In this document: positions 50,571 through 58,870 of the stretch, in pieces
How positions within the stretch are numbered: position 1 is the stretch's first letter
How the letters are laid out: every line of letters begins with the position of its first letter
Assembly (NCBI GenBank): GCA_021845645.1
Contig: JAJZVM010000008.1
Span: 62,001-126,000 of the forward strand
Source: Bacillota bacterium
GTDB taxonomy: Bacteria > Bacillota_E > JAJZYS01 > JAJYTV01
Length of the DNA stretch: 64,000 bases
Direction of reading: 5' to 3'
Notes under the pieces: generated by a model
What the model saw: only the letters and a program-made list of their open reading frames with translations
Database searches by the model: none
What the model was told of the DNA's origin: nothing
Program-made: the position numbers and the translations under genes

Positions 50571-51521
50571 GTGAAACTCGCGATCTTGGGCGTTGCCGGG
50601 GTCGCCCTGCTCATCTGGCCGGGGACGGCGGCACCGTCCTCACCGCTGCGTAGCGCCCCGCAGGTCGCCGCCGCCGGCAGCGGCAAGGCCGCATCCTCCG
50701 CAACCGCGAAGCCGGGCGGCTACGCCGTCGCGTCGGCAAGCGTATCCTCCAACTGGTCCGGCTACGTCGACGGTTCCGGGCCGTATGCCGGCGTCTCCGG
50801 CGCGTGGACGGTGCCAAGCCTGACGCAGCAACAGGGTGGCGTCGTGGCCGAATGGGTCGGCATCGGCGGCACGGGCAGGAACCCGGATCTTCTTCAGGCC
50901 GGTGTGATCGAGGAGTGGTCGGACGGTCAGCCCGTGGCGACCGCTTTCACGGAGAGCCTGCCCGCCTCCGCGAAGATGGGGCAGACAGTGGCGATCGGCG
51001 CCCCGGTGACGGCCAGTGTCACTCCGTCCGGCACGGGCGGGTGGACGCTCAGCGTGCGCAGCGGCTCCACCGTCCTGGCGACGCAGACGGTGACGCTCTC
51101 TCAGACCGATGCGCAGCTGGTGGAGCAGTCGGCTGAGTGGATCACCGAGGCGCCGAGCACCGGGGGCGGCCGCATCGAGCCCCTCGCCTCGTTCTCGCCG
51201 GTGACCTTCCAGGCGGCGAGCGTCGAGACGGCGGGCGGACAGACGGAAAGCCTTGCGACCGCAGCCACCCCCACCCCGTTCGTGCTCGCAAGCATGGATG
51301 GACTCCAGGCACAGCCGGGCGCCATCGGCTCGGACGGTGAGAGCTTCACCGTGACGGAGTCGGCGGAAGAGGCGCAGTCTCCCTACGTGAGCGTCTACCC
51401 GTACGGCAGTCACGCCTATCGAGGATTCGGTGGCGGGTTCGGCGGCTATGGCAGGTTCAGCGGCTATGGCGGGTACGGTGGATACGGCGGGTACGGATAC
51501 CGCAGCGCCTGGGGCTGGTAA
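50571..51521 (+). CDS. G1-family (eqolisin) acid peptidase with Gly/Tyr-rich tail
   Basis: 316 residues. A signal peptide is followed by a spacer and the G1 domain (about 55-230): SNWSGYV, GAWTVPS, AEWVGIGG, LLQAG (region of the catalytic Gln) and SAEWITEAPS (catalytic Glu). Eqolisins are pepstatin-insensitive glutamic peptidases that act at low pH outside the cell, mainly known from fungi and acidophilic bacteria. The last 35 residues are a GGYGGYGGYGGYG-type low-complexity tail, possibly for surface attachment. GTG 50571 is spaced correctly from GGAGG; ATG 50565 is too close. A strong terminator follows. Confidence 0.85.
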   Translation: MKLAILGVAGVALLIWPGTAAPSSPLRSAPQVAAAGSGKAASSATAKPGGYAVASASVSSNWSGYVDGSGPYAGVSGAWTVPSLTQQQGGVVAEWVGIGGTGRNPDLLQAGVIEEWSDGQPVATAFTESLPASAKMGQTVAIGAPVTASVTPSGTGGWTLSVRSGSTVLATQTVTLSQTDAQLVEQSAEWITEAPSTGGGRIEPLASFSPVTFQAASVETAGGQTESLATAATPTPFVLASMDGLQAQPGAIGSDGESFTVTESAEEAQSPYVSVYPYGSHAYRGFGGGFGGYGRFSGYGGYGGYGGYGYRSAWGW

Positions 51522-51537
51522 GCGCGGGTTGAAGGCA

Positions 51538-51568
51538 GGAGCGGGGCGGCACGCAACCGCCCCGCTCC
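51538..51568. terminator. Terminator between G1 peptidase and histidine kinase genes
   Basis: GGAGCGGGGCGG and CCGCCCCGCTCC form a 12-bp perfect stem with a 7-base loop between convergent stops. Confidence 0.7.
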
Positions 51569-51573
51569 TGGTG

Positions 51574-52863
51574 CTAGACGCTCTGCGGCGCTGGCGGCGG
51601 GTCCGCGAGTGGCCAGCGCACGGTGACGGTGGTCCCCTTCCCAATCTCCGTCTCCATGGCCACCGTTCCGCCGCGCGACTCGACGAGCACGCGGGCCAGC
51701 GCGAGGCCCAGGCCGAGCCCCCCGTGGCGATCGCCCCGGTAGAAGCGCTCGAAGGCGTGCTCCGCTACCTCCGGCGGCATGCCGCTCCCCTTGTCGCGCA
51801 CCCAGGCTACGGCGACACCCGCGTCCTGGCGCCAGCCGAGGTCGATCTCGGTGCTAGGCGGGTTGTGACGCTCGGCGTTGTCGACAAGGAGTTCGAGCAC
51901 CTGGCGCACCTCGGCGGCCGGAGCGGTCACCCATGTATCCTCCGGCCCGTCCGTGCGCGCATGGCCGCGGGCAGCGCGGCGCACGGCCAGGGCGAGCTGC
52001 GAAAGCGGTTCGCCCTCCTGCGTGTCGAGGTCCCGGATGCGGGTTGCAAGGCGGGTGGCCTCGCGCTGCGCGAGCGACGCCGCCTCTTGAGCTTCGGAAC
52101 TCTTCAGGCGGCCGCTCGAGAGCAGTTCGAGCGTGCCGAGCACCGTCGACAGGGGCGTGCGCAGGTCGTGGAGCGTCATCTCGCGCAAGGCGCGCTCGCG
52201 CTGCTCGGACGCCTCGAGTGCCCCGAACATCTGGCTCAGCCGGCCGAGCATCTGCTGCAATGCCTCGGCCAGCCCTCGGATCTCCCGCACGCCGTGGTCC
52301 TTCGGCAGGTGGGTTTCAAGATCGCCCGTCTCGCTGATGCGGGCCGCCTCCGACGAGAGGGCCGACAGAGGCGCCGTCAGGCCGTGCGCAATGCCTTCCG
52401 CGACGAGCGCGGCGAGCACGATCGCGGCCAGCGTGACCAGCGCCAGCACCTCTTCCAGGATCCTGACAGGCCTCTGTACGGCGCTCGCATCGACCTGCTC
52501 GAGAAAGAAGCCGCCCGGCACGGGAAGGACGTCGCGCAGCGAGTTCCCCTGCTGGCTGAGGCCCGGCGGGGGAATCTTGGCCGGCGCCGAGCCGATGGCG
52601 GCGATCCGCTGCCCGGTCGCGTCGTAGATCGCGATCGACTCGCCGGGCTCCTGGCGGCCGCGCACCGCGCCGGTGCGCAGGTAGAAGCGCGCGTCGGCCT
52701 GCGCGGAGGTCTCGAGCTGGATCTCCAGGTTCTGCTGGAGCACGCTGTGCAGGAAGTACACGGCGCCGATGTCCACCAGAAGCAGCGATGCGCCGACGAG
52801 CGCGACCATGGCGAGCAGCAGTCGGCGGCTCAGGCTCTGCAGGCCCTGTCTAAGCCTCGCCAT
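51574..52863 (-). CDS. Sensor histidine kinase
   Basis: 429 residues. Two membrane helices (about 14-40 and 138-160) flank an extracytoplasmic domain of about 100 residues with no recognised fold. HAMP (about 160-212), the H-box His232 in LHDLRTPLS, the N-box LVDNAERHNPP, then DKGSGMPP and GGLGLGLALARVL follow. It is the partner of the OmpR-type regulator whose gene it overlaps by 14 bases. The signal is unknown; envelope stress or pH is plausible because the G1 peptidase converges on it. Confidence 0.92.
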   Translation of the reverse strand: MARLRQGLQSLSRRLLLAMVALVGASLLLVDIGAVYFLHSVLQQNLEIQLETSAQADARFYLRTGAVRGRQEPGESIAIYDATGQRIAAIGSAPAKIPPPGLSQQGNSLRDVLPVPGGFFLEQVDASAVQRPVRILEEVLALVTLAAIVLAALVAEGIAHGLTAPLSALSSEAARISETGDLETHLPKDHGVREIRGLAEALQQMLGRLSQMFGALEASEQRERALREMTLHDLRTPLSTVLGTLELLSSGRLKSSEAQEAASLAQREATRLATRIRDLDTQEGEPLSQLALAVRRAARGHARTDGPEDTWVTAPAAEVRQVLELLVDNAERHNPPSTEIDLGWRQDAGVAVAWVRDKGSGMPPEVAEHAFERFYRGDRHGGLGLGLALARVLVESRGGTVAMETEIGKGTTVTVRWPLADPPPAPQSV

Positions 52864-53524
52864 GGTCGTCCAGCCGGTAGCCGAAGCCGCGCATGGTGTG
52901 GATCAGGCGTGGCCCGTAGGCTTCGAGCTTGCGCCTCAGATAGCTGATGTAGACGTCGAGGACCCCTCCGCCCACCTCGCTGTCGTAGCCCCACACCCGC
53001 TCGAGAATCTGGTCGCGCGTCAGGATGCGGCGTGGGTTGCGCAAGAAGAGGCACAGGAGGTCGTACTCGCGGCGCGTGAGATCGAGGATGTTGCCTGCGC
53101 GCAAGGCTTCCTGGCGCTCGAGGTGCACTTCGATGTCCGCAAACGCGAGAACGGGAAGGCGATCCGCAGGAACCGGGTGGCGCGCCACGGCCCGCATGCG
53201 CAGGACGAGCTCCTCGAAGGCGAACGGCTTGGCCACGTAGTCGTCCGCCCCGAGCTCGAAGCCGTGGATGCGGTCCGGTACGCTGCCACGGGCCGTCAGC
53301 ATGATCACCAGGATGCTGCGATCCTTGAGGCGCGGCACGAGGGCGAACCCCGACCCGTCGGGGAGGTTGACGTCGACGAGGGCAAGCTGGAACGCGGAGC
53401 GGCCCATCACATCCATCGCAGCCGCGACCGTGTCCGCGAGCGTCGCCTCGAAGCCCTCTGCGGCCAGGCCCAGGCGCAGGGTCGCGGCAAGCGAGGGATC
53501 GTCCTCCACCACCAGGACACGCAT
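52850..53524 (-). CDS. OmpR/PhoB-family response regulator
   Basis: 224 residues. The receiver domain has the acidic pair EDD at 7-9, phospho-acceptor Asp51 (LALVDVNLP) and the Lys in YVAKPFAFEEL. The C-terminal winged helix includes LTRREYDLLCLFLRNPRRILTRDQILERVWG. ATG 53524 has GGGAG upstream; the frame is open earlier without homology. It acts with the kinase encoded just downstream. Confidence 0.94.
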   Translation of the reverse strand: MRVLVVEDDPSLAATLRLGLAAEGFEATLADTVAAAMDVMGRSAFQLALVDVNLPDGSGFALVPRLKDRSILVIMLTARGSVPDRIHGFELGADDYVAKPFAFEELVLRMRAVARHPVPADRLPVLAFADIEVHLERQEALRAGNILDLTRREYDLLCLFLRNPRRILTRDQILERVWGYDSEVGGGVLDVYISYLRRKLEAYGPRLIHTMRGFGYRLDDHGEA

Positions 53525-53870
53525 GAACGGTACATCTCCCTTGTATCCCTCTTGCACGAGGGTGTGCTTGCATGAAGCTTCTCGGCAAACCGGCGCTCTT
53601 CGTCGCAAGGCTTCGTCTGTCCCGATCCATTCTGGTCGCCGCATCTTGTAAAGCTCTTACTTCCCCATAAGATCCGTTAAAGCCGCGACGTCGCACGTGA
53701 TGACTCGACTCCTTGCGGGCGCACCGCCACGTGACCATCGCAAACGGCCGCACCACGGCCGATGTGGCCCAGTCGGGTTGGTGTCGCGGCGCATGCACGG
53801 CCCCGGCTGCATGGCGTTGCCGTCCCAATTCGACCCCGACTTTATGGCGTAGTCGAAATTACGACATTTG
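53525..53870. other. Divergent region upstream of the two-component system and chemoreceptor
   Basis: About 345 bases with both promoters. AT-richer patches occur at 53650-53690 and near 53840-53870, but no confident -35/-10 pair was chosen. The right end has the GGACA repeats described separately. Confidence 0.4.
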
Positions 53871-53881
53871 ACACTTCAGAT

Positions 53882-53918
53882 TGGACATGCCGATGCGTGT
53901 CCATAAGGTTGGACACGT
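53882..53918 (+). promoter_or_regulatory. Triple GGACA/TGTCC repeat upstream of the chemoreceptor gene
   Basis: GGACA, TGTCC and GGACA occur in alternating orientation within 37 bases. TGTCCATAAGGTTGGACA forms a 6-bp-arm palindrome (53898-53915). It is a possible operator of the chemoreceptor gene. Confidence 0.4.
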
Positions 53919-53948
53919 TTGGCGCAGCGGATGCCAGGGGGCGGTAGA

Positions 53949-55430
53949 TTGCTTCGGACCTTGGGCGCAAAAGTCATGTGGACGGCGATCGGCGCATCGG
54001 TGGCGCTGGCACTTCTTGCCGGCAGCGGTTTCGTCATCATGGGCATGGTGCACGCGGACGCGGCGCCCTACCCCGCATTGCACAGTCTCGCTGCCATGGC
54101 CGCCGTCATCCGGGTGCTATGCCTCATCTTCGGGGCACTGTCGATCGCGGTTGCGCTGCCTCTTGGCGTCTATTTCTCACGCTTCCTCGGGTCGCGCCTG
54201 GAGACGGTTGTCGCGTCGCTGGAGAGCGTCGGTGCCGGAGACCTCTCCAAGTCCCCGGACGCGTTTCATGGTCAGGACGAGACAGCGCGCCTGGCGCAGG
54301 CGGGGCGCGAGATGATCGTGAAGCTGCGTCATCTCATGCTCGGGCTGCAGCAGATGGGTGCGCAGGTCACGTCCGGCAGCCACGAGATCGATGCGGCGGC
54401 CCGTCGGCTGGACGCCGCCGTCGTACAGGCGCGTGAGGCCGTGGGCACGGTGGCGCGGGCGGCGGCAGAGCAGCAGGGCGGCCTGCAAGAAGCGTCGCGC
54501 TCCATGCGCGAGGTGCTGATCAGCATTGACCAGGTCGCGCGCGCGGCACGTGCGCAGGCGGAACAGGCGCAGGAGGTGTCGGGCCTCGCGAGCGAGAGCG
54601 CGGAGCGGGCGGCCGAGATGATGCAGGCCCTCTCGCGCCTGGCGCGCGTCACCGAGGAGTCCGACGAGGCGGTCACCTCCGGCGAGCTGGAGCTTGCGGA
54701 CGCCCTTGAAATCCAGCAGGACGTCGTCGCACAGGCGGAGGCGGCCAAGGCGCGCATGAGTGACCTTTACGTGCGCACGGGCAGGATCCGCGAGGTGGCG
54801 GAGTTCGTCGGGGACATCGCCTCGCAGACCAATCTGCTCGCCCTCAATGCGGCGATCGAAGCCGCCAGGGCCGGAGAGCACGGCCGAGGGTTCGCCGTCG
54901 TTGCGGACAGCGTGCGCACGCTTGCGGACAACACGACCAAGGCCGTCCGGGAAATCGGTGAGCTTCTGCTGTCGGTGGAGGCGTCGGCGTCCGCTGTCCG
55001 GGAGGCGGTGGACGCGAGTGCGCAGGCGGTGGAGGCCTTGATGCAATCCGGGCAGAACGTGGCGCACGCATTCCACCGGATTCAGGAGGGAACCCAGGCG
55101 GCGAACGATGTGGTGGAGCAGGCACGCGATAGCGGCCAGCGCATCGAGGAGATCTCGCGGCGGACCAGCCAGGCGATCTCCGACTTCTCCTCCATCGCTG
55201 AGGAGGACAGCGCCTCCGCGGAGGAGATGCTGACCTCGGCAAGCGGCGTCGAAGGCATCGTGTCGCAGGTGGCGGCAGGCTCCGAGCAGACCGCGGCGAT
55301 GGCCGAGAAGCTGGCAGCTTCGCAGGACATGTTGAGCCACGGCATCCTGTCGATCGGCGAGATGGCCACGGCACTCTCGGGTGCGGCGCACGGCATCGAC
55401 GAGAAGCTCGAAACCTTCAAGCTGGCTTGA
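53949..55430 (+). CDS. Methyl-accepting chemotaxis protein with minimal sensor region
   Basis: 493 residues. Two membrane helices (about 7-32 and 47-72) are separated by about 15 residues, so there is no real external sensing domain; signals may be sensed in the membrane or cytoplasm. HAMP follows, then the signalling coiled coil with the hairpin tip [35 protein letters not shown]. The start is doubtful: TTG 53949 has GGGGGCGG 5 bases upstream, while TTG 53919 and ATG 53931 are in frame with no SD. No other chemotaxis gene is in the window. It is divergent from a two-component system. Confidence 0.88.
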   Translation: MLRTLGAKVMWTAIGASVALALLAGSGFVIMGMVHADAAPYPALHSLAAMAAVIRVLCLIFGALSIAVALPLGVYFSRFLGSRLETVVASLESVGAGDLSKSPDAFHGQDETARLAQAGREMIVKLRHLMLGLQQMGAQVTSGSHEIDAAARRLDAAVVQAREAVGTVARAAAEQQGGLQEASRSMREVLISIDQVARAARAQAEQAQEVSGLASESAERAAEMMQALSRLARVTEESDEAVTSGELELADALEIQQDVVAQAEAAKARMSDLYVRTGRIREVAEFVGDIASQTNLLALNAAIEAARAGEHGRGFAVVADSVRTLADNTTKAVREIGELLLSVEASASAVREAVDASAQAVEALMQSGQNVAHAFHRIQEGTQAANDVVEQARDSGQRIEEISRRTSQAISDFSSIAEEDSASAEEMLTSASGVEGIVSQVAAGSEQTAAMAEKLAASQDMLSHGILSIGEMATALSGAAHGIDEKLETFKLA

Positions 55431-55829
55431 GCCAGCTGATGGCGAATGCTCTCTCGGAGTGCGCGTGTCTTTGGGGCAAACCGCCCAAACGCGTTTCGCC
55501 GCCACGGATTCCCCCGAGTCAGAAACGCTTAGGGGACGGAACGGATGTTGGCGAATGACAAGTAACCAGACCCGCGTCCCACCTGGCAGATGTCCCTGCT
55601 GATCCACGGGAAAGGGGACATCCTCCTTTCTAAGGCCGAGCCCGCGCGTCTGCGAAGAAAGGAGGCTGACAGGTGCCCTAGACCCGGTGCGCCTCGCACG
55701 GTCTGTAGCCGATCACAATTCTGTCGTCATGTGGCAGGTGCATGTAGAACGTCGAAGAATCTGATTCCAGGACTTGGAGCCGGTGGGTCAGGGGATGACC
55801 GTCCTGCGACCGCGTGAGGAGACAGCCAC
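55431..55829. other. Intergenic region with a long-arm inverted repeat
   Basis: No gene is supported in this 400-base stretch between the chemoreceptor and the lipoprotein genes. It contains a perfect 10-bp inverted repeat, CCTCCTTTCT (55622-55631) and AGAAAGGAGG (55656-55665), and a GTCCCC/GGGGAC pair nearby. One arm contains an SD-like AGGAGG but no gene follows it directly. Confidence 0.45.
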
Positions 55830-57158
55830 ATGCAACATCGAATTCAAGGGGTCGTTGCCTGCATCGGTCGTCGCACGCGCTGGCCCGCGATAGCTGTGAG
55901 CGCACTCATCGCTTTCGGTCTCGCCGGCTGCGGGCTGCAGCACTCCGCGCGGGGCATAGCAACGCAGCATCACAGTACGAAGGGCACCACCACGCCAACA
56001 TCAACGCCAAACGGCACGACTGCCACACTTTCGCCCGAGGTGAATGACCAACCGACAGTTGCCCCGAGCACGAAGCCGGTTAACGGCTGCCGTCCATCGG
56101 TCTTCGGCTTCTGCGTGACCACGAAGCCTCAATTCTACTGCTGCTCCGCCGCCTATACAGGATGGAGCGGCATCTACGTCGGAGAGACGGTCGACGTCAA
56201 GGGAGCCGTCCCGCTCTACACAAACGGACAGTCGACCGCGAAGGACGTGTACATCGTGGCCCCCTCCGGAGCGCACACGGTGTTGACCGTGAATGCCGAA
56301 GGCGGGTTCTCCCAGACCGTGCGCTTCTCCCAGCAGGGAAAGTATCTCATGGGGGTCGACGCGAGCGGACCGGGCACGCTCTGGAGTCCTGGCGGGGGAG
56401 CACAGCCCCTTCCCTTCTACGTCGCCTTCCGGGCGATCCCCGCAGCGGGCGAGCGGCTCAGCGACATCTTCCCAGCATCGTCACAGAGTTGGAGGGGCAT
56501 CACGGTGCTCGCGGCCCCGCTAGGCGCTGACACCACTCTGCGCGTGCGGATCGTCGACGCCTCTGGAAACCCGGCCGCCGCCGTCCGACTGCCGGAGTGG
56601 AACGGCGGAGGGAGCATCGTCACGGACGTGCAGGGCTACGCGGAGATCCCCTACCACTCGCCCGACACAGGGAACTACTCGCTTGACGAGCTGTACACGG
56701 GCTTCTTCGTCCAGACCTACTCGCGGCTCACCATCTCCGGGGATACCTTGGCAGGACTCCCCTCGGCCCGCATCACGGGAGCACCCAGCGGCGTGCGCGT
56801 GATTCGGTCGGGCGGGACGCCGATGGTGGACGTCTCCGACTTCCTGCAAGCGGGTGTCTGGCAGATCTTCCAAAGCCCTCCCGGTTCGCCGCCGCCGATC
56901 TCCTATGACGCGGCGACCGGGATCCTGGACCTCACTGCGCTGCAGAATGCGACGCTCAACACCCGGACGGGCGCGTTCGTCTACTCGCCGCCGACCCAAA
57001 GCATCTCTCCCGGAGCCCACTTCGTGCTCAAGCCGGTGGTGGTGAACGGACAGGTCTACCTCTCCCTGCCCGATCTCGCGAAGATCCTCGACATCTTCTC
57101 CTGGGCTCAGCCGCTGCCCGATGGAAGCATGCTTTTTTCCATGTTCCAGGTGCCGTAG
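55830..57158 (+). CDS. Lipoprotein with Thr/Ser-rich linker, beta domains and a C-terminal copper-amine-oxidase-N-like segment
   Basis: 442 residues. The signal peptide ends in lipobox FGLAGC. A Thr/Ser/Pro-rich linker (about 45-85) is followed by beta-rich modules; RVRIVDASGNPAAAVRLP, then GSIVTDVQGYAEIPYHSPDTG looks like a carboxypeptidase-regulatory or Ig-like fold. The last 100 residues (VNGQVYLSLPDLAKILDIF, then PLPDGSMLF) resemble the Cu-amine-oxidase N1 domain found in surface proteins of Gram-positives. ATG 55830 has GAGGAG upstream. It is anchored outside the membrane and stands alone. The function is unknown. Confidence 0.78.
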   Translation: MQHRIQGVVACIGRRTRWPAIAVSALIAFGLAGCGLQHSARGIATQHHSTKGTTTPTSTPNGTTATLSPEVNDQPTVAPSTKPVNGCRPSVFGFCVTTKPQFYCCSAAYTGWSGIYVGETVDVKGAVPLYTNGQSTAKDVYIVAPSGAHTVLTVNAEGGFSQTVRFSQQGKYLMGVDASGPGTLWSPGGGAQPLPFYVAFRAIPAAGERLSDIFPASSQSWRGITVLAAPLGADTTLRVRIVDASGNPAAAVRLPEWNGGGSIVTDVQGYAEIPYHSPDTGNYSLDELYTGFFVQTYSRLTISGDTLAGLPSARITGAPSGVRVIRSGGTPMVDVSDFLQAGVWQIFQSPPGSPPPISYDAATGILDLTALQNATLNTRTGAFVYSPPTQSISPGAHFVLKPVVVNGQVYLSLPDLAKILDIFSWAQPLPDGSMLFSMFQVP

Positions 57159-57404
57159 CGCCGCCGGTCCGCCCTTTTTGCTCCGCTTCCCAAGGCGAAC
57201 GAGTTACTTGGTGTTAAGTGCGCGTACTTCCCCGCGCCAAAATCACAAGGTGTCAAGCTCTTCCGGGCAGATTGGTCAACTAATTCAGTGAACGTTAAGG
57301 TGCGTCGTCAGGCCGGTTGATCCAAACGTTCGGATCGATGGTGCGAGGACGCGGGTGGCCACGTTTGAAGCGTTTTCGACTGGGCGCAGATCACGCGCGA
57401 TGAC

Positions 57405-57974
57405 ATGTGGCGGCTCTATGTGGACTACGGCCTCCTGCCGGTGCAGATAGCCCGCGTGTACGAGGTCACGAAGGAGAAGGTCAACCAGCGGCGCTACAAG
57501 TGGGACAACCTGCTATCCGATCAGCCGCCGGACCCCGAGACCGTGAGCGACGTCCTCAAGCTGCTTGACGCGCACGAGAAGGCGGTGCTCAAGGAGGCCG
57601 AAAGGCAGGCCCCGCCTTTCGAGTGCCGCTATCGGGCCGCCTCCGGCACACGCTGGGTCCTGTCACTCAAGGACGGCTGGCTTCTCGTAACCGGCACGCC
57701 CGCAAATAGCAACGACACCGCCTTGGGCACGTCGATCCGCCAGGAGGCTGAGATTTTGATGGCCCGCTGCATGCAAGGCCGGAGCGATATACCCTTCCAG
57801 AAGAACCTCCAGCACGTGTACCCAGGATACGCCAAGGTGGCCGCCTCGTCAGAGGCGAACCCCGTCGACCCGAGCGGCCAGTTTGCCGACTACCTCGACG
57901 ACCAAGAGGCGCTGTGGCTGGCGGGGTCGCTGCGGATCGCGCTGTCGCTGTGGCCGGCGGTGAAGTCGACTTAG
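57405..57974 (+). CDS. Unknown protein with N-terminal helix-turn-helix-like segment
   Basis: 189 residues, soluble. The N-terminus (LLPVQIARVYEVTKEKVNQRRYKW) has the look of a helix-turn-helix used to choose sites or partners. A beta region follows (CRYRAASGTRWVLSLKDGWLLVTGT), and acidic and helical parts end the chain. No family is recognised. The ATG has no SD, and an in-frame stop lies 14 codons upstream, so initiation may be leaderless. The upstream 250 bases are AT-richer than the average. A strong terminator follows at 57989. Confidence 0.5.
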   Translation: MWRLYVDYGLLPVQIARVYEVTKEKVNQRRYKWDNLLSDQPPDPETVSDVLKLLDAHEKAVLKEAERQAPPFECRYRAASGTRWVLSLKDGWLLVTGTPANSNDTALGTSIRQEAEILMARCMQGRSDIPFQKNLQHVYPGYAKVAASSEANPVDPSGQFADYLDDQEALWLAGSLRIALSLWPAVKST

Positions 57975-57988
57975 CTCCAGAGATTGCG

Positions 57989-58019
57989 CAAGGGAGCGCC
58001 CACGTGGGCCGCTCCCTTG
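57989..58019 (+). terminator. Terminator of the 57405-57974 gene
   Basis: CAAGGGAGCG and CGCTCCCTTG form a 10-bp stem whose inner part is also self-complementary, 15 bases after the stop and followed by TGTCGTGT. Confidence 0.7.
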
Positions 58020-58076
58020 TCGTGTAGCCGCATGCTCTCGGGAAGAGACGGCCTCCCTGTTCCGACGGCGGCGGTC

Positions 58077-58424
58077 TTACACCCCGCCTCCCCGATAGAG
58101 TGGGCGCCCTTGGGCGTCCTTCATGGAGCCTGTCGCAATGAGGATCAGGTCGATGAGCCACCAGATACCCAAGCCGCCACCGGTAATGAGTTTAAGAATG
58201 CCAGTTCCGATCTTGCCCAGGTAGAATCGGTCAATGCCGAGTTCCCCGAGGAAGATGGAAAGGAGCAGGGCCACGAGCCAACTCTTGCTGCCTGCAGGAG
58301 CGGCTGAGGAGACAGGAGTAGCGACACCGCAGCTCGGACAAATCGCAGCTCTAGGGTCAATCTCCTTGCCGCAAGCTCGGCAGAATGTCTTGACTCCTGG
58401 AGCGGCGTCGATCACCTCAGGCAT
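58077..58424 (-). CDS. Zinc-ribbon plus TM2-domain membrane protein
   Basis: 115 residues. An N-terminal zinc ribbon has two CxxC pairs (FCRACGKEIDPRAAICPSCG) and is followed by a TM2 domain with two membrane helices: SWLVALLLSIFLGELGIDRFYLGKIGTGILKL, then GLGIWWLIDLI. ATG 58424 lies 9-12 bases after AAGGAGG; the GTG at 58436 is too near. TM2 proteins are widespread small membrane proteins with no settled function. Confidence 0.85.
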   Translation of the reverse strand: MPEVIDAAPGVKTFCRACGKEIDPRAAICPSCGVATPVSSAAPAGSKSWLVALLLSIFLGELGIDRFYLGKIGTGILKLITGGGLGIWWLIDLILIATGSMKDAQGRPLYRGGGV

Positions 58425-58745
58425 TCGCAGGACCACCTCCTTAGTGTGATGGAGTCCGCACCTCTTCCCGCCCTAAGGTTCCTGGTCTAACCAGGCAGTC
58501 CTGCTTCTGCTTCACCATGACAGAGTGAGGGATCTCGGAACCGCCAAGGACCATAGCTGCAGTGCTCGCCTTGTGGTCGCAGGAAGAAGCTGCCGGCGGG
58601 AGAACTACTCGGCATGTCGGGCATCTGTGATGAGGCCCATGATCCACTTCCGAAGCTGGCCGTAGGGGCCCTGGTAATAGCCTGGAAGCTCGACAGCGTC
58701 GTGTCAACCGCCCAGACTTCCCCGCGCCTGGGCTCTCATAGCCCG
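58425..58745. other. Upstream region of the TM2 gene, nothing certain
   Basis: About 320 bases. On the reverse strand short bits such as YQGPYGQLRKWIMGLITDARHAE end at a stop (about 58680-58610) and may be a gene fragment, but I cannot assign them. No RNA structure was recognised. Confidence 0.35.
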
Positions 58746-58782
58746 CCCAGGCCCCCCGCGGCCGTTCCGCGGGGGGCCTGGG
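58746..58782. terminator. Very strong 16-bp terminator stem
   Basis: CCCAGGCCCCCCGCGG and its perfect complement are separated by a 5-base loop, about 90 bases beyond the permease stop. It ends the dipeptidase/permease operon on the reverse strand; T-rich flanks are short. Confidence 0.7.
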
Positions 58783-58870
58783 TTCTTCCATGTGCGCTGG
58801 CGCCATGCATGACTTTATGCGAGCCATTCCCTGGACGATGCGCACAGGCGTGGAGCAGCGTGGGACGGAT

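Noticed and set aside
51418..51521. Short tandem DNA repeat as a separate element
   Set aside because: It is the coding sequence for the Gly/Tyr tail of the G1 peptidase and is described there.
55460..55540. GEMM riboswitch after the chemoreceptor gene
   Set aside because: GGGGCAAACC is present, but the following GNRA hairpin, ACGCAAAGCC and GGCCTAA blocks are not found, and no gene follows closely.
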